DNA of 64,000 bases from Anaerofilum sp. An201 (lineage in GTDB: Bacteria; Bacillota; Clostridia; Oscillospirales; Ruminococcaceae). The stretch's first letter is position 1, and each line of letters starts with the position of its first letter. The notes beneath the pieces are model-generated. The model saw only the letters and a program-made list of their open reading frames with translations. It did no database searches and was not told where the DNA came from. Below are positions 51,821-61,180 of the stretch, in pieces. The stretch is from contig NZ_NFJT01000004.1 in the NCBI RefSeq assembly GCF_002160015.1, positions 1 through 64,000 on the forward strand, read 5' to 3'. A program made the translations under genes and the position numbers.

Positions 51821-53344
51821 ATGGCAAAAACTCCCCTGATGCTCTGCATCCTGGACGGCTTCGGCTGGGTGCCGGGCGAGACCTACGGCAACGCCATCGT
51901 GGCCGCCAAGACCCCCAACCTGGACAAGCTGTTCGCCAGCTATCCCTACACCACCATCGGCGCGTCCGGCATGGACGTGGGCCTGCCCGACGGCCAGATG
52001 GGCAACAGCGAGGTGGGCCACACCAACATCGGCGCCGGCCGCATCGTCTACCAGGAGCTCACCCGCATCACCAAGTCCATCCAGGACGGTGATTTCTTCG
52101 AGAACGAGGCGCTGAAAGCCGCCATGACCTCCGCCAGGGAGAACGGCAAGGCGCTGCATCTGATGGGCCTGCTGTCCAACGGCGGCGTACACAGCCACAA
52201 CGGCCACCTGTACGGCCTGCTGGAGATGGCCAAGCGTCTGGGCCTGACCGAAGTATATGTGCATGCCATCATGGACGGCCGCGACGTGCCGCCCGATTCC
52301 GGCAAGGGTTTCGTGGCCGAGCTGGAGGAGAAGATGGCCGAGATCGGCGTGGGCAAGATCGCCACCATCACCGGCCGCTACTACGCGATGGACCGCGACA
52401 ACCGCTGGGACCGCGTGGAGAAGGCCTATGCCGCGATGGTCTACGGCGAGGGCGTGCACGGTGCTCCCTCCGAAGTGATGGCAAACAGCTACGCCGAAGG
52501 CGTGACCGATGAGTTCGTGGTGCCCGCCGTCACCTGTGAGGGCGGCCGTATCGGCGCCGGCGACAGCGTGATCTTCTTCAACTTCCGTCCCGACCGCGCC
52601 CGTGAGATCACCCGCACCTTCGTGGACGACGCCTTCACCGGCTTCGAGCGCCGCAATGGCCGCTTCCCGGTGCACTATGTCTGCTTCACCCAGTACGACG
52701 CCACCATGCCCAACGTGGACGTGGCCTTCAAGCCCCAGGTGCTGACCAACGTGATGGGCGAGTACCTGGCCAAATGCGGCAAGACCCAGCTGCGCATCGC
52801 CGAGACCGAGAAGTATGCCCATGTGACCTTCTTCTTCAACGGCGGTGTGGAAGCTCCGTTCGAGGGTGAGGACCGTGCCCTGATCAACAGCCCGAAGGTG
52901 GCCACCTACGACCTGCAGCCCGAGATGAGCGCCTATCTGGTGGCCGACGAGTGCGTCAAGCGCATCGAGAGCGGCAAGTATGACGTCATCATCCTGAACT
53001 TCGCCAACTGCGACATGGTTGGCCACACCGGTGTGTTCGAGGCCGCTGTGAAGGCCGTGGAGGCCGTGGACGAGTGCGCCGGCAAGGTGATCGACGCGGT
53101 GCTGGCTGCCGGCGGCAAGGTGCTGCTGACCGCCGACCACGGCAATGCCGACAAGATGTACGACGAGGACCCCGACCATCCCTTCACCGCCCACACCACC
53201 AACCCGGTGCCCTTCCTGGTTGCCGGCGCCGGCGATGTGAAGCTGCGCGAGGGCGGCGTTCTGGCCGACATTGCCCCCACCATGCTGAAGCTGATGGAGC
53301 TGCCTCAGCCCGCCGAGATGACCGGCACCAGCATCGTGGAGTAA
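51821..53344 (+). CDS. gpmI: Cofactor-independent phosphoglycerate mutase
   Basis: The 507-residue metal enzyme interconverts 3- and 2-phosphoglycerate. LCILDGFGW at the N-terminus and the phospho-serine motif GQMGNSEVGHTNIGAGR near residue 57 are diagnostic; LTADHGNAD near 440 and HTTNPVPF near 458 complete the metal site. AAAGGAAAGG precedes the ATG. Last gene of the glycolytic run. Confidence 0.97.
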   Translation: MAKTPLMLCILDGFGWVPGETYGNAIVAAKTPNLDKLFASYPYTTIGASGMDVGLPDGQMGNSEVGHTNIGAGRIVYQELTRITKSIQDGDFFENEALKAAMTSARENGKALHLMGLLSNGGVHSHNGHLYGLLEMAKRLGLTEVYVHAIMDGRDVPPDSGKGFVAELEEKMAEIGVGKIATITGRYYAMDRDNRWDRVEKAYAAMVYGEGVHGAPSEVMANSYAEGVTDEFVVPAVTCEGGRIGAGDSVIFFNFRPDRAREITRTFVDDAFTGFERRNGRFPVHYVCFTQYDATMPNVDVAFKPQVLTNVMGEYLAKCGKTQLRIAETEKYAHVTFFFNGGVEAPFEGEDRALINSPKVATYDLQPEMSAYLVADECVKRIESGKYDVIILNFANCDMVGHTGVFEAAVKAVEAVDECAGKVIDAVLAAGGKVLLTADHGNADKMYDEDPDHPFTAHTTNPVPFLVAGAGDVKLREGGVLADIAPTMLKLMELPQPAEMTGTSIVE

Positions 53345-53359
53345 TTCCCCGATACCAGC

Positions 53360-53398
53360 AAAGCGCCCTGCGCGGAGGGATCCGTGCGGGGCGCTTTT
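53360..53398 (+). terminator. Terminator of gpmI
   Basis: Stem AAAGCGCCC/GGGGCGCTTT, TTTT follows. Confidence 0.8.
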
Positions 53399-53473
53399 GA
53401 GTATGGGGGCACAGGGCCCGGAACGAAACCGCAGCAAAGCAAATGGATAAAGGCTTGTCAGGGGGAGACGGAG

Positions 53474-54073
53474 ATGATACTTTCGCTACAGGGATGTATG
53501 GCGGTGGGAAAAACAACGGCAGCGCGATATTTGCAGCAGCATGCAAGCGGCGTGCAGGTGTATTTTGAAAACAATTCCGACGTGATCGCCGACGTCGCCC
53601 GCCTCGGGCTGGACAAACGGCGGTATCCGGAGTATCTCCAGATCCAAAGACTTTGGATACAGCACGAGATCCGGCGCTGGCACAGTGCGGCGGAGCACCG
53701 CTGCAGCGTGATGGATTTCAGCGCCGAAGAGATCGAATTTTATACCCTGCACTACCCGCAGAGCATCGGGCAAAGCTGGCCGGTGGAACAGGACCTGGCG
53801 CCGGAACTGGCGCAGCTGCGCCGATGCATGCCGCAGCGCATCCTATTCCTGGATGCGGGCGAAGAAGAACTGCGCCGCCGCAAGGAGAGCGACGCCGAGC
53901 GTTCCCGAGGATTCTTTGAGCACTATGTTCAACATCTTCTGCCGCTGAAGCGGGCGTGGTTTTTGGGGCGCGGGGATGTGGATGTCCTGCGGGTGGACGG
54001 CCTGACGCCCGATCAGGTGGGGCAGGCCGTGCAGCAGTGGGTGGAGCGCTGCATGCAGCAGGCGGCGCTTTGA
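53474..54073 (+). CDS. P-loop nucleoside/nucleotide kinase-like protein
   Basis: The 199-residue protein begins MILSLQGCMAVGKTTAARYL with a Walker A GCMAVGKTT at residues 7-15. An acidic VMDFSAEEIEFY near 78 and a lid-like RRRKESDAERSRG near 140 fit small deoxynucleoside or nucleotide kinases. The substrate is not recognised. GGAGACGGAG precedes ATG 53474. It stands alone after gpmI. Confidence 0.75.
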   Translation: MILSLQGCMAVGKTTAARYLQQHASGVQVYFENNSDVIADVARLGLDKRRYPEYLQIQRLWIQHEIRRWHSAAEHRCSVMDFSAEEIEFYTLHYPQSIGQSWPVEQDLAPELAQLRRCMPQRILFLDAGEEELRRRKESDAERSRGFFEHYVQHLLPLKRAWFLGRGDVDVLRVDGLTPDQVGQAVQQWVERCMQQAAL

Positions 54074-54122
54074 AAGAGCAGGAGGGCAGGGAAGGCAGGC
54101 GCATTTTGCAGGGCAGCTTCAA

Positions 54123-54204
54123 CCTCATCCGGCTGCTTCACAGCCACCTTCCCCTGGCCAGGGGAAGGCTTGCCCATACCGTTGGCTTCCCCCTGGGGGA
54201 ACGC
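54123..54204. repeat. Palindromic intergenic element (reversed orientation)
   Basis: CCTCATCC ... CCACCTTCCCCTGGCCAGGGGAAGG, then a partial CTTCCCCCTGGGGGAA, same family as the copies at 16929, 27882 and 44851. Confidence 0.7.
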
Positions 54205-54242
54205 TTTTGCGCGGCGCAAACCATCCCTTTTTCAACAAGCTG

Positions 54243-54282
54243 AAGTGCCCGACCGGCAGGAAAGCCGGTCGGGCACTTTGCT
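54243..54282. terminator. Bidirectional terminator
   Basis: Perfect stem AAGTGCCCGACCGGC/GCCGGTCGGGCACTT between the convergent kinase-like gene and nadE. Confidence 0.85.
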
Positions 54283-54295
54283 TTGCGTATGCGGT

Positions 54296-56227
54296 TTATT
54301 CCTCGTCCAGCTCGGCCAGAAAACCGCTGGCGTCGGCGTCGCTGGGCATGCGCCAGTCGCCGCGGGGGGACAGCGCCACCGAACCCACCTTCACGCCGTC
54401 CGGCAGGCAGCTGCGCTTGAACTGCTGGCTGAAGAAGCGGCGGTAGAAGGTTTGCAGCGTGGCGCGGATATAAGCGGAGTCCACATCGGGGAAAGCCGCG
54501 CAGGCCAGCTGCAAAATGGCGCGGGGCTCCTCGCCGCGGCGCACCATCTGGTACAGGAAGAAGTCGTGCAGATCGTATTTGCCGATGGTGTCCTCGGTTT
54601 TCTGCTGCAGCTCGCCGGTGGCGCTGGTGGGCAGCAGCTCGGGGCTGATGGGGGTGTCCAGGATGTCGTGCAGCACCGCCGCCACGCCGGGGAACTCGGC
54701 CTCTTTCTCCTGCGCGTGCCAGGCGGTCATCGCCTTCACCAGCGTCTTCGGGATGGAGCCGTTCACGCCGTACATGCTCATGTGGTCGCCGTTGTAGGTG
54801 CACCAGCCCAGCGCCAGCTCGGACAAATCGCCGGTGCCAACCACCAGCGCGCCCTCCATGTTGGCCACGTCCATCAGGATCTGGGTGCGCTCGCGCGCCT
54901 GGGTGTTCTCGAAGGCGGCGTCGTATACATCGGGCGCGTGGCCGATGTCGGACAGGTGCAGCGTGCAGGCGGCCTTGATGTCGATCTCGCGGAAGCTCGC
55001 GCCGCAGGCGCGGACCAGTGCTTCGGCGTTGCTGCGGGTGCGGCCGGTGGTGCCCACACAGGGCATCGTGATGCCCAGAATGCCGTCCAGCGGCAGCTTC
55101 TGCAGCCGCATCGCGTCGATGGCCACCAGGAAGGCCAGCGTGCTGTCCAGCCCGCCGGACATGCCCACCACCAGCTTTTTCATGCCGGTCTTGCGCATGC
55201 GCTGGGCCAGGCCGGTGGCCTGGATGCGGGCGATCTCGGCACAGCGCGCGCTGCGCACCGGGCCTTCGGGCGGGACAAAGGGGAACGGCTCGGCGGCGCG
55301 TGGAGCTGCCGCGGGCTGTCCCAGCGCCGGGGCGGTGACGGTGCGCCAGCCGTCCGCCGCCTCGCTCATAAAGGAGTTCTGGCGCAGACGGTCGCTCTCC
55401 AGCGCGTGCAGATCGATCACGGCGGTCACCACCGCCTGGTTGCCTTCGGGGAAGATGCTCTCGGCCAGCACGGCGGCGTTTTCGCAGATCAGGTTGTGGC
55501 CGGAAAAGACCACGTCGGTGGTGCTCTCGTCCTGCCCGGCGCTGGCGTAGATGTAGCCGCACAGGCAGCGGCCCGACTGCACCCGCACCAGGTCGCGGCG
55601 GTAGTCGGCCTTGCCGATGGTCTCGTTGCTGGCCGACAGGTTCACCATCAGGTTGGCGCCGGCGGTGCAGGCAAGGCTGCTGGGGGGCATGGGCGCCCAC
55701 AGATCCTCGCAGATGTCGGCGGCCAGCACCAGCGAAGCGTCGGGCGAGGCGATCAGCAGGTCCTCCCCGAACGGCACCTCCACCGGCACGCCGTCCGCAT
55801 CGGGCAGCAGCAGGCTGCTGCTCTTGCGGTTGGCGGCGGGGGCAAACCACCGCTTTTCGTAAAATTCATTGTAGTTGGGCAGATGCCGCTTGGGCACCAG
55901 CGCCACCAGCTTCCCGCCCTGCAAAAAGGCGGCGCAGTTGAACAGCTGGCGGTCGGCGCGCACCGGAAGGCCCACCACGGCCATGCCGGCAAACCCACCT
56001 GTCTCCAGCGCGCGCGCCAGTTTCATGGTCTCGCGCAGGGCGGCGTCCAGCAGCCAGCGCTGGGCGAACAGGTCGGCGCAGGTGTAGCCGGTGATGCACA
56101 GCTCGGGGAACACCATCACGGCGCAGTCGGTGTGCGCCAGCGCCAGCTCCAGAATGGCGGCGGCGTTCTTTTCGGGCGCGCCGATGGATACCCGCGGCGT
56201 GGCGGCGGCTGTCTTGATATACTGCAT
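54296..56227 (-). CDS. nadE: Glutamine-dependent NAD+ synthetase
   Basis: The 643-residue two-domain enzyme converts nicotinate adenine dinucleotide to NAD using glutamine. The N-terminal nitrilase-fold glutaminase has E in VFPELCITGY (about 42), K in PKRHLPNYNEFYEKRW (about 115) and C in ADICEDLW (about 175). The synthetase domain has GMSGGLDSTLAF near 350. It follows pncB by 13 bases. Confidence 0.95.
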   Translation of the reverse strand: MQYIKTAAATPRVSIGAPEKNAAAILELALAHTDCAVMVFPELCITGYTCADLFAQRWLLDAALRETMKLARALETGGFAGMAVVGLPVRADRQLFNCAAFLQGGKLVALVPKRHLPNYNEFYEKRWFAPAANRKSSSLLLPDADGVPVEVPFGEDLLIASPDASLVLAADICEDLWAPMPPSSLACTAGANLMVNLSASNETIGKADYRRDLVRVQSGRCLCGYIYASAGQDESTTDVVFSGHNLICENAAVLAESIFPEGNQAVVTAVIDLHALESDRLRQNSFMSEAADGWRTVTAPALGQPAAAPRAAEPFPFVPPEGPVRSARCAEIARIQATGLAQRMRKTGMKKLVVGMSGGLDSTLAFLVAIDAMRLQKLPLDGILGITMPCVGTTGRTRSNAEALVRACGASFREIDIKAACTLHLSDIGHAPDVYDAAFENTQARERTQILMDVANMEGALVVGTGDLSELALGWCTYNGDHMSMYGVNGSIPKTLVKAMTAWHAQEKEAEFPGVAAVLHDILDTPISPELLPTSATGELQQKTEDTIGKYDLHDFFLYQMVRRGEEPRAILQLACAAFPDVDSAYIRATLQTFYRRFFSQQFKRSCLPDGVKVGSVALSPRGDWRMPSDADASGFLAELDEE

Positions 56228-56240
56228 GGTCGTCCTCCCT

Positions 56241-57701
56241 TTATGCCTGGTGCTCGTTGCACATGCGGATCTTCAGCGCATAGGCCGCGTGGCTCATGTT
56301 CACATAGTGGATGTGGGGGTTGTACAGGCGCTGCTCTTCCTCCCACACCTCGTTTTTCAGCTGCGACAGGGAGTAGGCCCGGATCTCGTCCAGACTGGGC
56401 AGCTCGCGCACCAGCTTGCCGTCCTCGAGATACGGCACCAGCAGGCGTACGGCGGTGAAATCCTCGATCACGATGTTTTTCCAGGGCTTGCGGGGGTCCA
56501 CACAGCTGTACGGCACATCCTCCGGGATCTCCTCGTCGTCCAGCGTGATGACGTCGCAGATGGCAAAGCCGGTGTCCTTGTTGTACAGGCGCCACACCAT
56601 CTTTTTGCCGGGATTGGTGGTTTTCACCTCGTTCTCGCTCACCTTGATGCGGGGGGAGAGCTGGCCGTTCTCCTCCACGGCGCACAGTTTGTACACGCCG
56701 CCGAACACGGGGTCGGAGGCCGCGGTGATGAGGCGCTCGCCGATGCCGTAGCTGTCGATCACAGCCCCCTGGCGCTCCAGGTCGGCCATCGTGAACTCGT
56801 CCAGCCCGTTGGACACGCAGATCTTGCAGTCCTCCATGCCGGCGGCGTCCAGGATGCGGCGCACCTTTTTGGACAGATAGGCCAGGTCGCCGCTGTCCAG
56901 CCGCACGCCCTTCATCCGCTTGCCCATCGGGGACAGCACCTCGTTCTGGATGCGGATGGCGTTGGGGATGCCGCTGTGCAGCACGTCGTAGGTGTCCACC
57001 AGCAGGGTGCAGCTGTCGGGGTAGATGCGCGCGTAGGCGGCAAAGGCGTCGTACTCGGTGGGGAACATCTCCACAAAGGCGTGGGCCATCGTTCCCAGCG
57101 CAGGCACGCCGTATTTCTGGTCGGCCAGGCAGTTGGCGGTGCCGGCCGCACCCGCGATGTAGGCGGCGCGGGCGCCCAGGTTGGCGGCGTCGTTGCCCTG
57201 CGCGCGGCGGCTGCCGAACTCCATCACCACCCGCCCGCCGCGGCAGATGCGGCTGGCCTTGGTGGCGATGCGGGACTGATGGTTCATGAAGGTGAGCAGC
57301 TGGGTCTCGATGAGGGTGGCGCCGATGGCGTCGGCCTCCACCCGGATCAGGGTCTCGTTGGGATACACCACGCTGCCCTCCGGCACGCAGTAGACGCTGC
57401 CGCCGAACCGGTAGTGGGACAGGTATTCCAGGAATTTGGGGTCGAAGATGCCCTTCGAGGCGAAATAGGCGATGTCCTCGGGGGCGAAGTGGAAGTCCAG
57501 CAGATGGCGCACGAGGCTCTCCTGCCCCACGGCCAGGGCGTAGCCGCCGCCGTCCGGCACCCGGCGGAAGAACATATCATACACCACGCGGGTATCCTTC
57601 AGGCCGGTCAGGAAATAGGCGTTGGCCATCGTCATCTCGTAGAAATCCATCATCATGGCCGGATTGTTGCGGCTGGGGTCGGGCGTGAATGCAGCTTGCA
57701 T
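56241..57701 (-). CDS. pncB: Nicotinate phosphoribosyltransferase
   Basis: The 486-residue enzyme makes nicotinate mononucleotide from nicotinate and PRPP. FYEMTMANAYFLTG near residue 20, FGSRRAQGNDAANLGARAAY near 170 and HAFVEMFPTEYDAF near 215 are the family signatures. ATG 57701 has AAAGGAG upstream. With nadE it covers the salvage route to NAD in one operon. Confidence 0.94.
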   Translation of the reverse strand: MQAAFTPDPSRNNPAMMMDFYEMTMANAYFLTGLKDTRVVYDMFFRRVPDGGGYALAVGQESLVRHLLDFHFAPEDIAYFASKGIFDPKFLEYLSHYRFGGSVYCVPEGSVVYPNETLIRVEADAIGATLIETQLLTFMNHQSRIATKASRICRGGRVVMEFGSRRAQGNDAANLGARAAYIAGAAGTANCLADQKYGVPALGTMAHAFVEMFPTEYDAFAAYARIYPDSCTLLVDTYDVLHSGIPNAIRIQNEVLSPMGKRMKGVRLDSGDLAYLSKKVRRILDAAGMEDCKICVSNGLDEFTMADLERQGAVIDSYGIGERLITAASDPVFGGVYKLCAVEENGQLSPRIKVSENEVKTTNPGKKMVWRLYNKDTGFAICDVITLDDEEIPEDVPYSCVDPRKPWKNIVIEDFTAVRLLVPYLEDGKLVRELPSLDEIRAYSLSQLKNEVWEEEQRLYNPHIHYVNMSHAAYALKIRMCNEHQA

Positions 57702-57868
57702 AAAAATGCTCCTTTCCGTGCAGGGCAGACGCGGGCCCGGAGGGCCATGCAAAAAGAACGATCTTGCGCGCGGAAAGACTGCACACAAAATCGCCCTCAT
57801 CACCCTGAAAAACGTGCCGGCGAAAGCCTGTGAAAAACGGCGCCGTCACACGATACTATGATGCAAAT

Positions 57869-57897
57869 ATTATAGTCTTATACCCCGCAAATGTCAA
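57869..57897 (-). promoter_or_regulatory. Promoter of pncB-nadE
   Basis: Leftward TTGACA (57892-57897), 17 bases, TATAAT (57869-57874), both perfect, giving a leader of about 160 bases. Confidence 0.85.
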
Positions 57898-57917
57898 CAA
57901 AATTCGCGCGTTCCCCC

Positions 57918-57946
57918 TTGCGGCCAAAGCCGCGGCACAGTATAAT
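57918..57946 (+). promoter_or_regulatory. Promoter of the antiporter gene
   Basis: TTGCGG (57918-57923), 17 bases, TATAAT (57941-57946), 51 bases before the ATG at 57998. Confidence 0.7.
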
Positions 57947-57997
57947 GAGGGATGGCGAAACGTGCCAATTTGGTGTGCTTTCATGGGAGGTAAAACT

Positions 57998-59290
57998 ATG
58001 TCGTATCATTTTCTGTTGGACATTGCGCTGATCCTCATCAGCACCAAGCTGTTCGGGCTGGTCACGCGCAGATTCCAGATGCCGCAGGTGGTGGGCGCGC
58101 TGCTGGCGGGCCTGCTGCTGGGGCCGGCGTGTCTCGGCTGGCTGCAGGCCACCGATTTTCTCACCCAGATCGCGGAGCTGGGTGTGATCGTGATCATGTT
58201 CACCGCCGGCATCGGCACCGACCTGGCCGAGCTGAAGCAGACCGGCAAGTCCGGCATGCTGGTGGCGGTGTGCGGCGTGCTGGTGCCGCTGGTAGCCGGT
58301 GCGGGGCTGATGGCGCTCTTCAACCGGGGGGAATTTGCCCATCCCGGCAACGTGCTGCTGCAGAATGTGTTTGTGGGCGTGGTCCTCACGGCCACCTCGG
58401 TGAGCATCACGGTGGAGACCCTGAAGGAGATCGGCAAGCTGTCCACGAAGGTGGGCAACACCATCCTGGCCGCCGCCCTGATCGACGACATCCTGGGCCT
58501 TGTCTGCCTCACGATCGTCACCAGCCTGGCGGGTGCGGATGTGAACATCTGGATCGTTCTGCTGAAGATCGTGGGATTCTTCGTGTTTGCGGCGGTGGTG
58601 GCCTTTGGGTATAACCACCTGATGCGCTGGTATGAGCAGCGTGTGCAGGAGCGCAACCTGCGCCGGTTCCCGATCGCGGCGTTCGTGCTGTGCTTGCTGA
58701 TGGCCTTTGCCGCCGAGGAGCTGTTCGGCGTGGCCGACATCATCGGCGCCTTTGCCGCCGGCGTGATCGTGGCCAGCACCCCCAAGGCCGGCTATATCGA
58801 GAGCAAATTCTCGCCGCTGTCCTACCTGCTGCTCACGCCGGTTTTCTTTGCCAGCATCGGCATCAAGGTGGAGCTGCCCGGCATGGACGGCATGGTGCTC
58901 CTGTTCGCGGTGCTGCTGGCGGTGGTGGCCATCCTGGCCAAGCTGGTGGGCTGCGGCCTGGGCGCGAAGCTGTGCGGGTTCCACACCCGCCAGTGCGTGC
59001 AGGTGGGCTTCGGCATGGCCTGCCGCGGTGAGGTGGCGCTGATCGTGGCCAACAAGGGCATGGCGATGGGCCTGATGAGCCCGCTGCTGTTCGGGCCGGT
59101 CATCATCATGGTGGTGTGCTGTGCAGTGCTGACGCCGGTGCTGCTGAAGGCGGCATTTAAGGGCGAGGAGAAGTACGCCGGCTTCGAGCAGAGCGACCTG
59201 GTGGACCAGTACGAGAGGAAGGAACAGCTGGACATGGTGCAGGAGCGCCTGCTGCAGGCCGAGGAAAAGCGCAAAAACGCCCGGCAATAA
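57998..59290 (+). CDS. CPA2-family cation/proton antiporter
   Basis: The 430-residue membrane protein has about 12-13 helices. VVGALLAGLLLGP near residue 30 and the ALIDDILGLV aspartate pair near 162 are typical of the NapA/KefB branch, where these acids bind the ion. TATSVSITVETLKE precedes it. It exchanges sodium or potassium for protons. A short cytoplasmic tail (about 385-430) is charged and lacks a TrkA domain. GGGAGG precedes ATG 57998. Confidence 0.9.
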   Translation: MSYHFLLDIALILISTKLFGLVTRRFQMPQVVGALLAGLLLGPACLGWLQATDFLTQIAELGVIVIMFTAGIGTDLAELKQTGKSGMLVAVCGVLVPLVAGAGLMALFNRGEFAHPGNVLLQNVFVGVVLTATSVSITVETLKEIGKLSTKVGNTILAAALIDDILGLVCLTIVTSLAGADVNIWIVLLKIVGFFVFAAVVAFGYNHLMRWYEQRVQERNLRRFPIAAFVLCLLMAFAAEELFGVADIIGAFAAGVIVASTPKAGYIESKFSPLSYLLLTPVFFASIGIKVELPGMDGMVLLFAVLLAVVAILAKLVGCGLGAKLCGFHTRQCVQVGFGMACRGEVALIVANKGMAMGLMSPLLFGPVIIMVVCCAVLTPVLLKAAFKGEEKYAGFEQSDLVDQYERKEQLDMVQERLLQAEEKRKNARQ

Positions 59291-59306
59291 CAAGGAACAT
59301 AAAAAG

Positions 59307-59357
59307 AACGCCCCGCGCGGCATCCCCCAAAAAGGGACAGCCGCGTGGGGCGTTTTT
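59307..59357. terminator. Bidirectional terminator
   Basis: Stem AACGCCCCGCGCGGC/GCCGCGTGGGGCGTT with flanking A and T tracts between the antiporter and degV. Confidence 0.9.
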
Positions 59358-59370
59358 GTGTGCGGAAGGT

Positions 59371-60231
59371 TTATTCGGCCGCTTCTTCGGCGGTGCCGGC
59401 TGGCTTTGCAAAGTAGGCGATGCCCGCCGCGCCGGGACCGGCATGGGTGCCCACGATCGGCCCGATGTGGCCGGTCTCAAAGCCGTGCAGCCCCAGGTTG
59501 TGGGTGAGGTAGCGGCGGATGGGATCGGCGGCGTGGGGGTGCCCGGTGTAGCCGGCCATGAAGGGGCGGGATGTGTCGATGGCGTTTTCGCCGTCCAGCA
59601 TCTTGAACAGGGCCACATAGGCGCCCGCCATCCCGCGCGCCTTGCCCGCCAGTGTGACCTTGCCGTCCCGGAGCTGCACCAGCGGCTTGATGCCCAGCAG
59701 AGCGCCGGCAAAGGCGCCGGCGCCGCTCAGGCGCCCGCCCTTGCGCAGGTATTGCAGATCGTCGATCACGGCGAAGATGCGCACGTCCTCTTTCACGGCT
59801 TCGATGCGGGAGGCGATCTCCCCGGCGGTGAGCCCCTCGTCGCGCAGCTTGGCGGCATAGCGCACCAGCAGCTGCAGCCCCAGCGTGGCGGTGCCGCTGT
59901 CCACCAGGACGATGCCGGCCAGGCCCTCGGCCGCGATGGTGGCCGACTGGTAGGTGCCGCTCAGCTGGGAAGAAAGCAGGATGGCCACCATCTGGTCGCC
60001 GGCTTCCTCGGCGGCCTCGAAGCGGGTGAGGAAGGCGTCGGGGCTGGGCTGGCTGGTGGTGGGCAGATGGCTGCACGCGGCCAGGCGGCTGTAGAATTCA
60101 TCGGGCGGCAGCTCTCCGTCGTCGTAGCTCTCGCCGTCGAAGTTCAAGCGCAGCGGAACCACCTCCACCCCCAGCGCGGCGGCCTGTTCGGGTGTGAAGT
60201 CGGCGGTGGAATCGGTGAGGATACGGATCAT
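59371..60231 (-). CDS. DegV family fatty-acid-binding protein
   Basis: The 286-residue protein has the DegV pattern: ILTDSTADFT at residue 3, SSQLSGTYQSA near 92, and the second-domain HAGPGAAGIAYF near 262. Members bind a fatty acid and can act as FakB partners of a fatty acid kinase. No fakA is adjacent. Its promoter lies 65 bases upstream. Confidence 0.92.
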   Translation of the reverse strand: MIRILTDSTADFTPEQAAALGVEVVPLRLNFDGESYDDGELPPDEFYSRLAACSHLPTTSQPSPDAFLTRFEAAEEAGDQMVAILLSSQLSGTYQSATIAAEGLAGIVLVDSGTATLGLQLLVRYAAKLRDEGLTAGEIASRIEAVKEDVRIFAVIDDLQYLRKGGRLSGAGAFAGALLGIKPLVQLRDGKVTLAGKARGMAGAYVALFKMLDGENAIDTSRPFMAGYTGHPHAADPIRRYLTHNLGLHGFETGHIGPIVGTHAGPGAAGIAYFAKPAGTAEEAAE

Positions 60232-60295
60232 AGTCTAAAAACTCCTTTCGATGCGGGAGTGGCCCCCGCAAAGGCGGAGGCTCTTCATACTGTCC

Positions 60296-60325
60296 ATTGT
60301 ACCCCGCCCGGCCGCTCTTTGTCAA
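60296..60325 (-). promoter_or_regulatory. Promoter of degV gene
   Basis: Leftward TTGACA (60320-60325), 18 bases, TACAAT (60296-60301). Confidence 0.75.
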
Positions 60326-60359
60326 TCGCCGCCGACACAGCCTGCACGTTTTCAACCTC

Positions 60360-60818
60360 TCAGGCCTCGTCGTCGCTGCCGTCCAGCTCCTTCTTTTTGC
60401 GTTTGTATACATCCGAAGCGATGTTCAGGGCCGCGAAGCACGCCAGCCCCACGAACACCAGCATGAACACGGCGGTGGCCACCGAGCCGAGCAGCTTGTG
60501 GTAGTTGTTCCACGAAACGATCCCCCACACCGCGCCCATCGCCAGGCCGGTCAGCAGGCTGATGCGGAAGTTTGTTTTGGGGGTGGGGCGCAGCTGCCGG
60601 TCCCACAGGCCGTTTTTCAGGCAGGACACAACCAGATACACCCCCACAACCGCCAGCACGATGCACTCGCCCAGAATCGCCTGGGAATCGCGGCAGAACA
60701 GCAGCTGGAGCAGCGTGGCGGCCACCAGCATCCAGAACGCCAGCCAGAAACTGCGCTGCTCGATGTGCAGCAGTTTCTGCTCCTGCATCTCGTCCAGATT
60801 ATTCTTCGGTTTCTTCAT
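60360..60818 (-). CDS. Four-helix membrane protein (DUF6773-like)
   Basis: The 152-residue protein has four membrane helices (about 28-46, 52-70, 86-104 and 115-138) with a positively charged tail KRKKKEL. It fits the DUF6773 type that pairs with a small XRE regulator. ATG 60818 has GGAGG at 9 bases and is preferred over 60827. It overlaps the regulator gene by 20 bases. Function unknown. Confidence 0.75.
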   Translation of the reverse strand: MKKPKNNLDEMQEQKLLHIEQRSFWLAFWMLVAATLLQLLFCRDSQAILGECIVLAVVGVYLVVSCLKNGLWDRQLRPTPKTNFRISLLTGLAMGAVWGIVSWNNYHKLLGSVATAVFMLVFVGLACFAALNIASDVYKRKKKELDGSDDEA

Positions 60819-61020
60819 CTTCCTCATCCTCCCAAAACAGTTCGTCCAGTGTTTTCCCCAGCGCCCGGCAGATGCTGCGGCACAGCCGGATGGTGGGGTT
60901 GTACTCGCCCTTTTCGATGGCGTTGATGGTCTGGCGGGACACCCCCACCAGCTCGGCCAGCTGCTTCTGGGTCAGGCTTTTTTCCGCCCGCGCCACCTTG
61001 ATGGCGATGTTCTTTGCCAT
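60799..61020 (-). CDS. Small XRE-family regulator (YozG-like)
   Basis: The 73-residue protein is a bare helix-turn-helix: IAIKVARAEKSLTQKQLAEL, then VSRQTINAIEKGEYNPT and a hydrophobic LDELFW. The acidic tail EDEEDEETEE overlaps the next gene. Such regulators commonly control the membrane protein encoded with them. AAAGGAGG precedes the ATG. Confidence 0.93.
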   Translation of the reverse strand: MAKNIAIKVARAEKSLTQKQLAELVGVSRQTINAIEKGEYNPTIRLCRSICRALGKTLDELFWEDEEDEETEE

Positions 61021-61045
61021 GCAGCCACCTCCTTTTCCTGTCTAT

Positions 61046-61074
61046 ATAGTAAGATATAAAAGATAAAAAGTCAA
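61046..61074 (-). promoter_or_regulatory. Promoter of the XRE/membrane pair
   Basis: Leftward TTGACT (61069-61074), 17 bases, TACTAT (61046-61051). The palindrome ATAAAATATTTTAT lies just upstream and is a candidate operator. Confidence 0.75.
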
Positions 61075-61113
61075 GTATAATTTACATAAAATATTTTATA
61101 TCCGACTTTTCAC

Positions 61114-61166
61114 AAAAAAGAAACGCCGCGCGCTTCGCCCGCAGGAGGGGCAGAGCGCGCGGCGCT
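61114..61166 (-). terminator. Terminator after the leftward membrane-protein gene
   Basis: Stem AAGCGCCGCGCGCT/AGCGCGCGGCGTTT then TTCTTTTTT on the leftward strand. Confidence 0.85.
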
Positions 61167-61180
61167 TGAAGGTTTGTGGG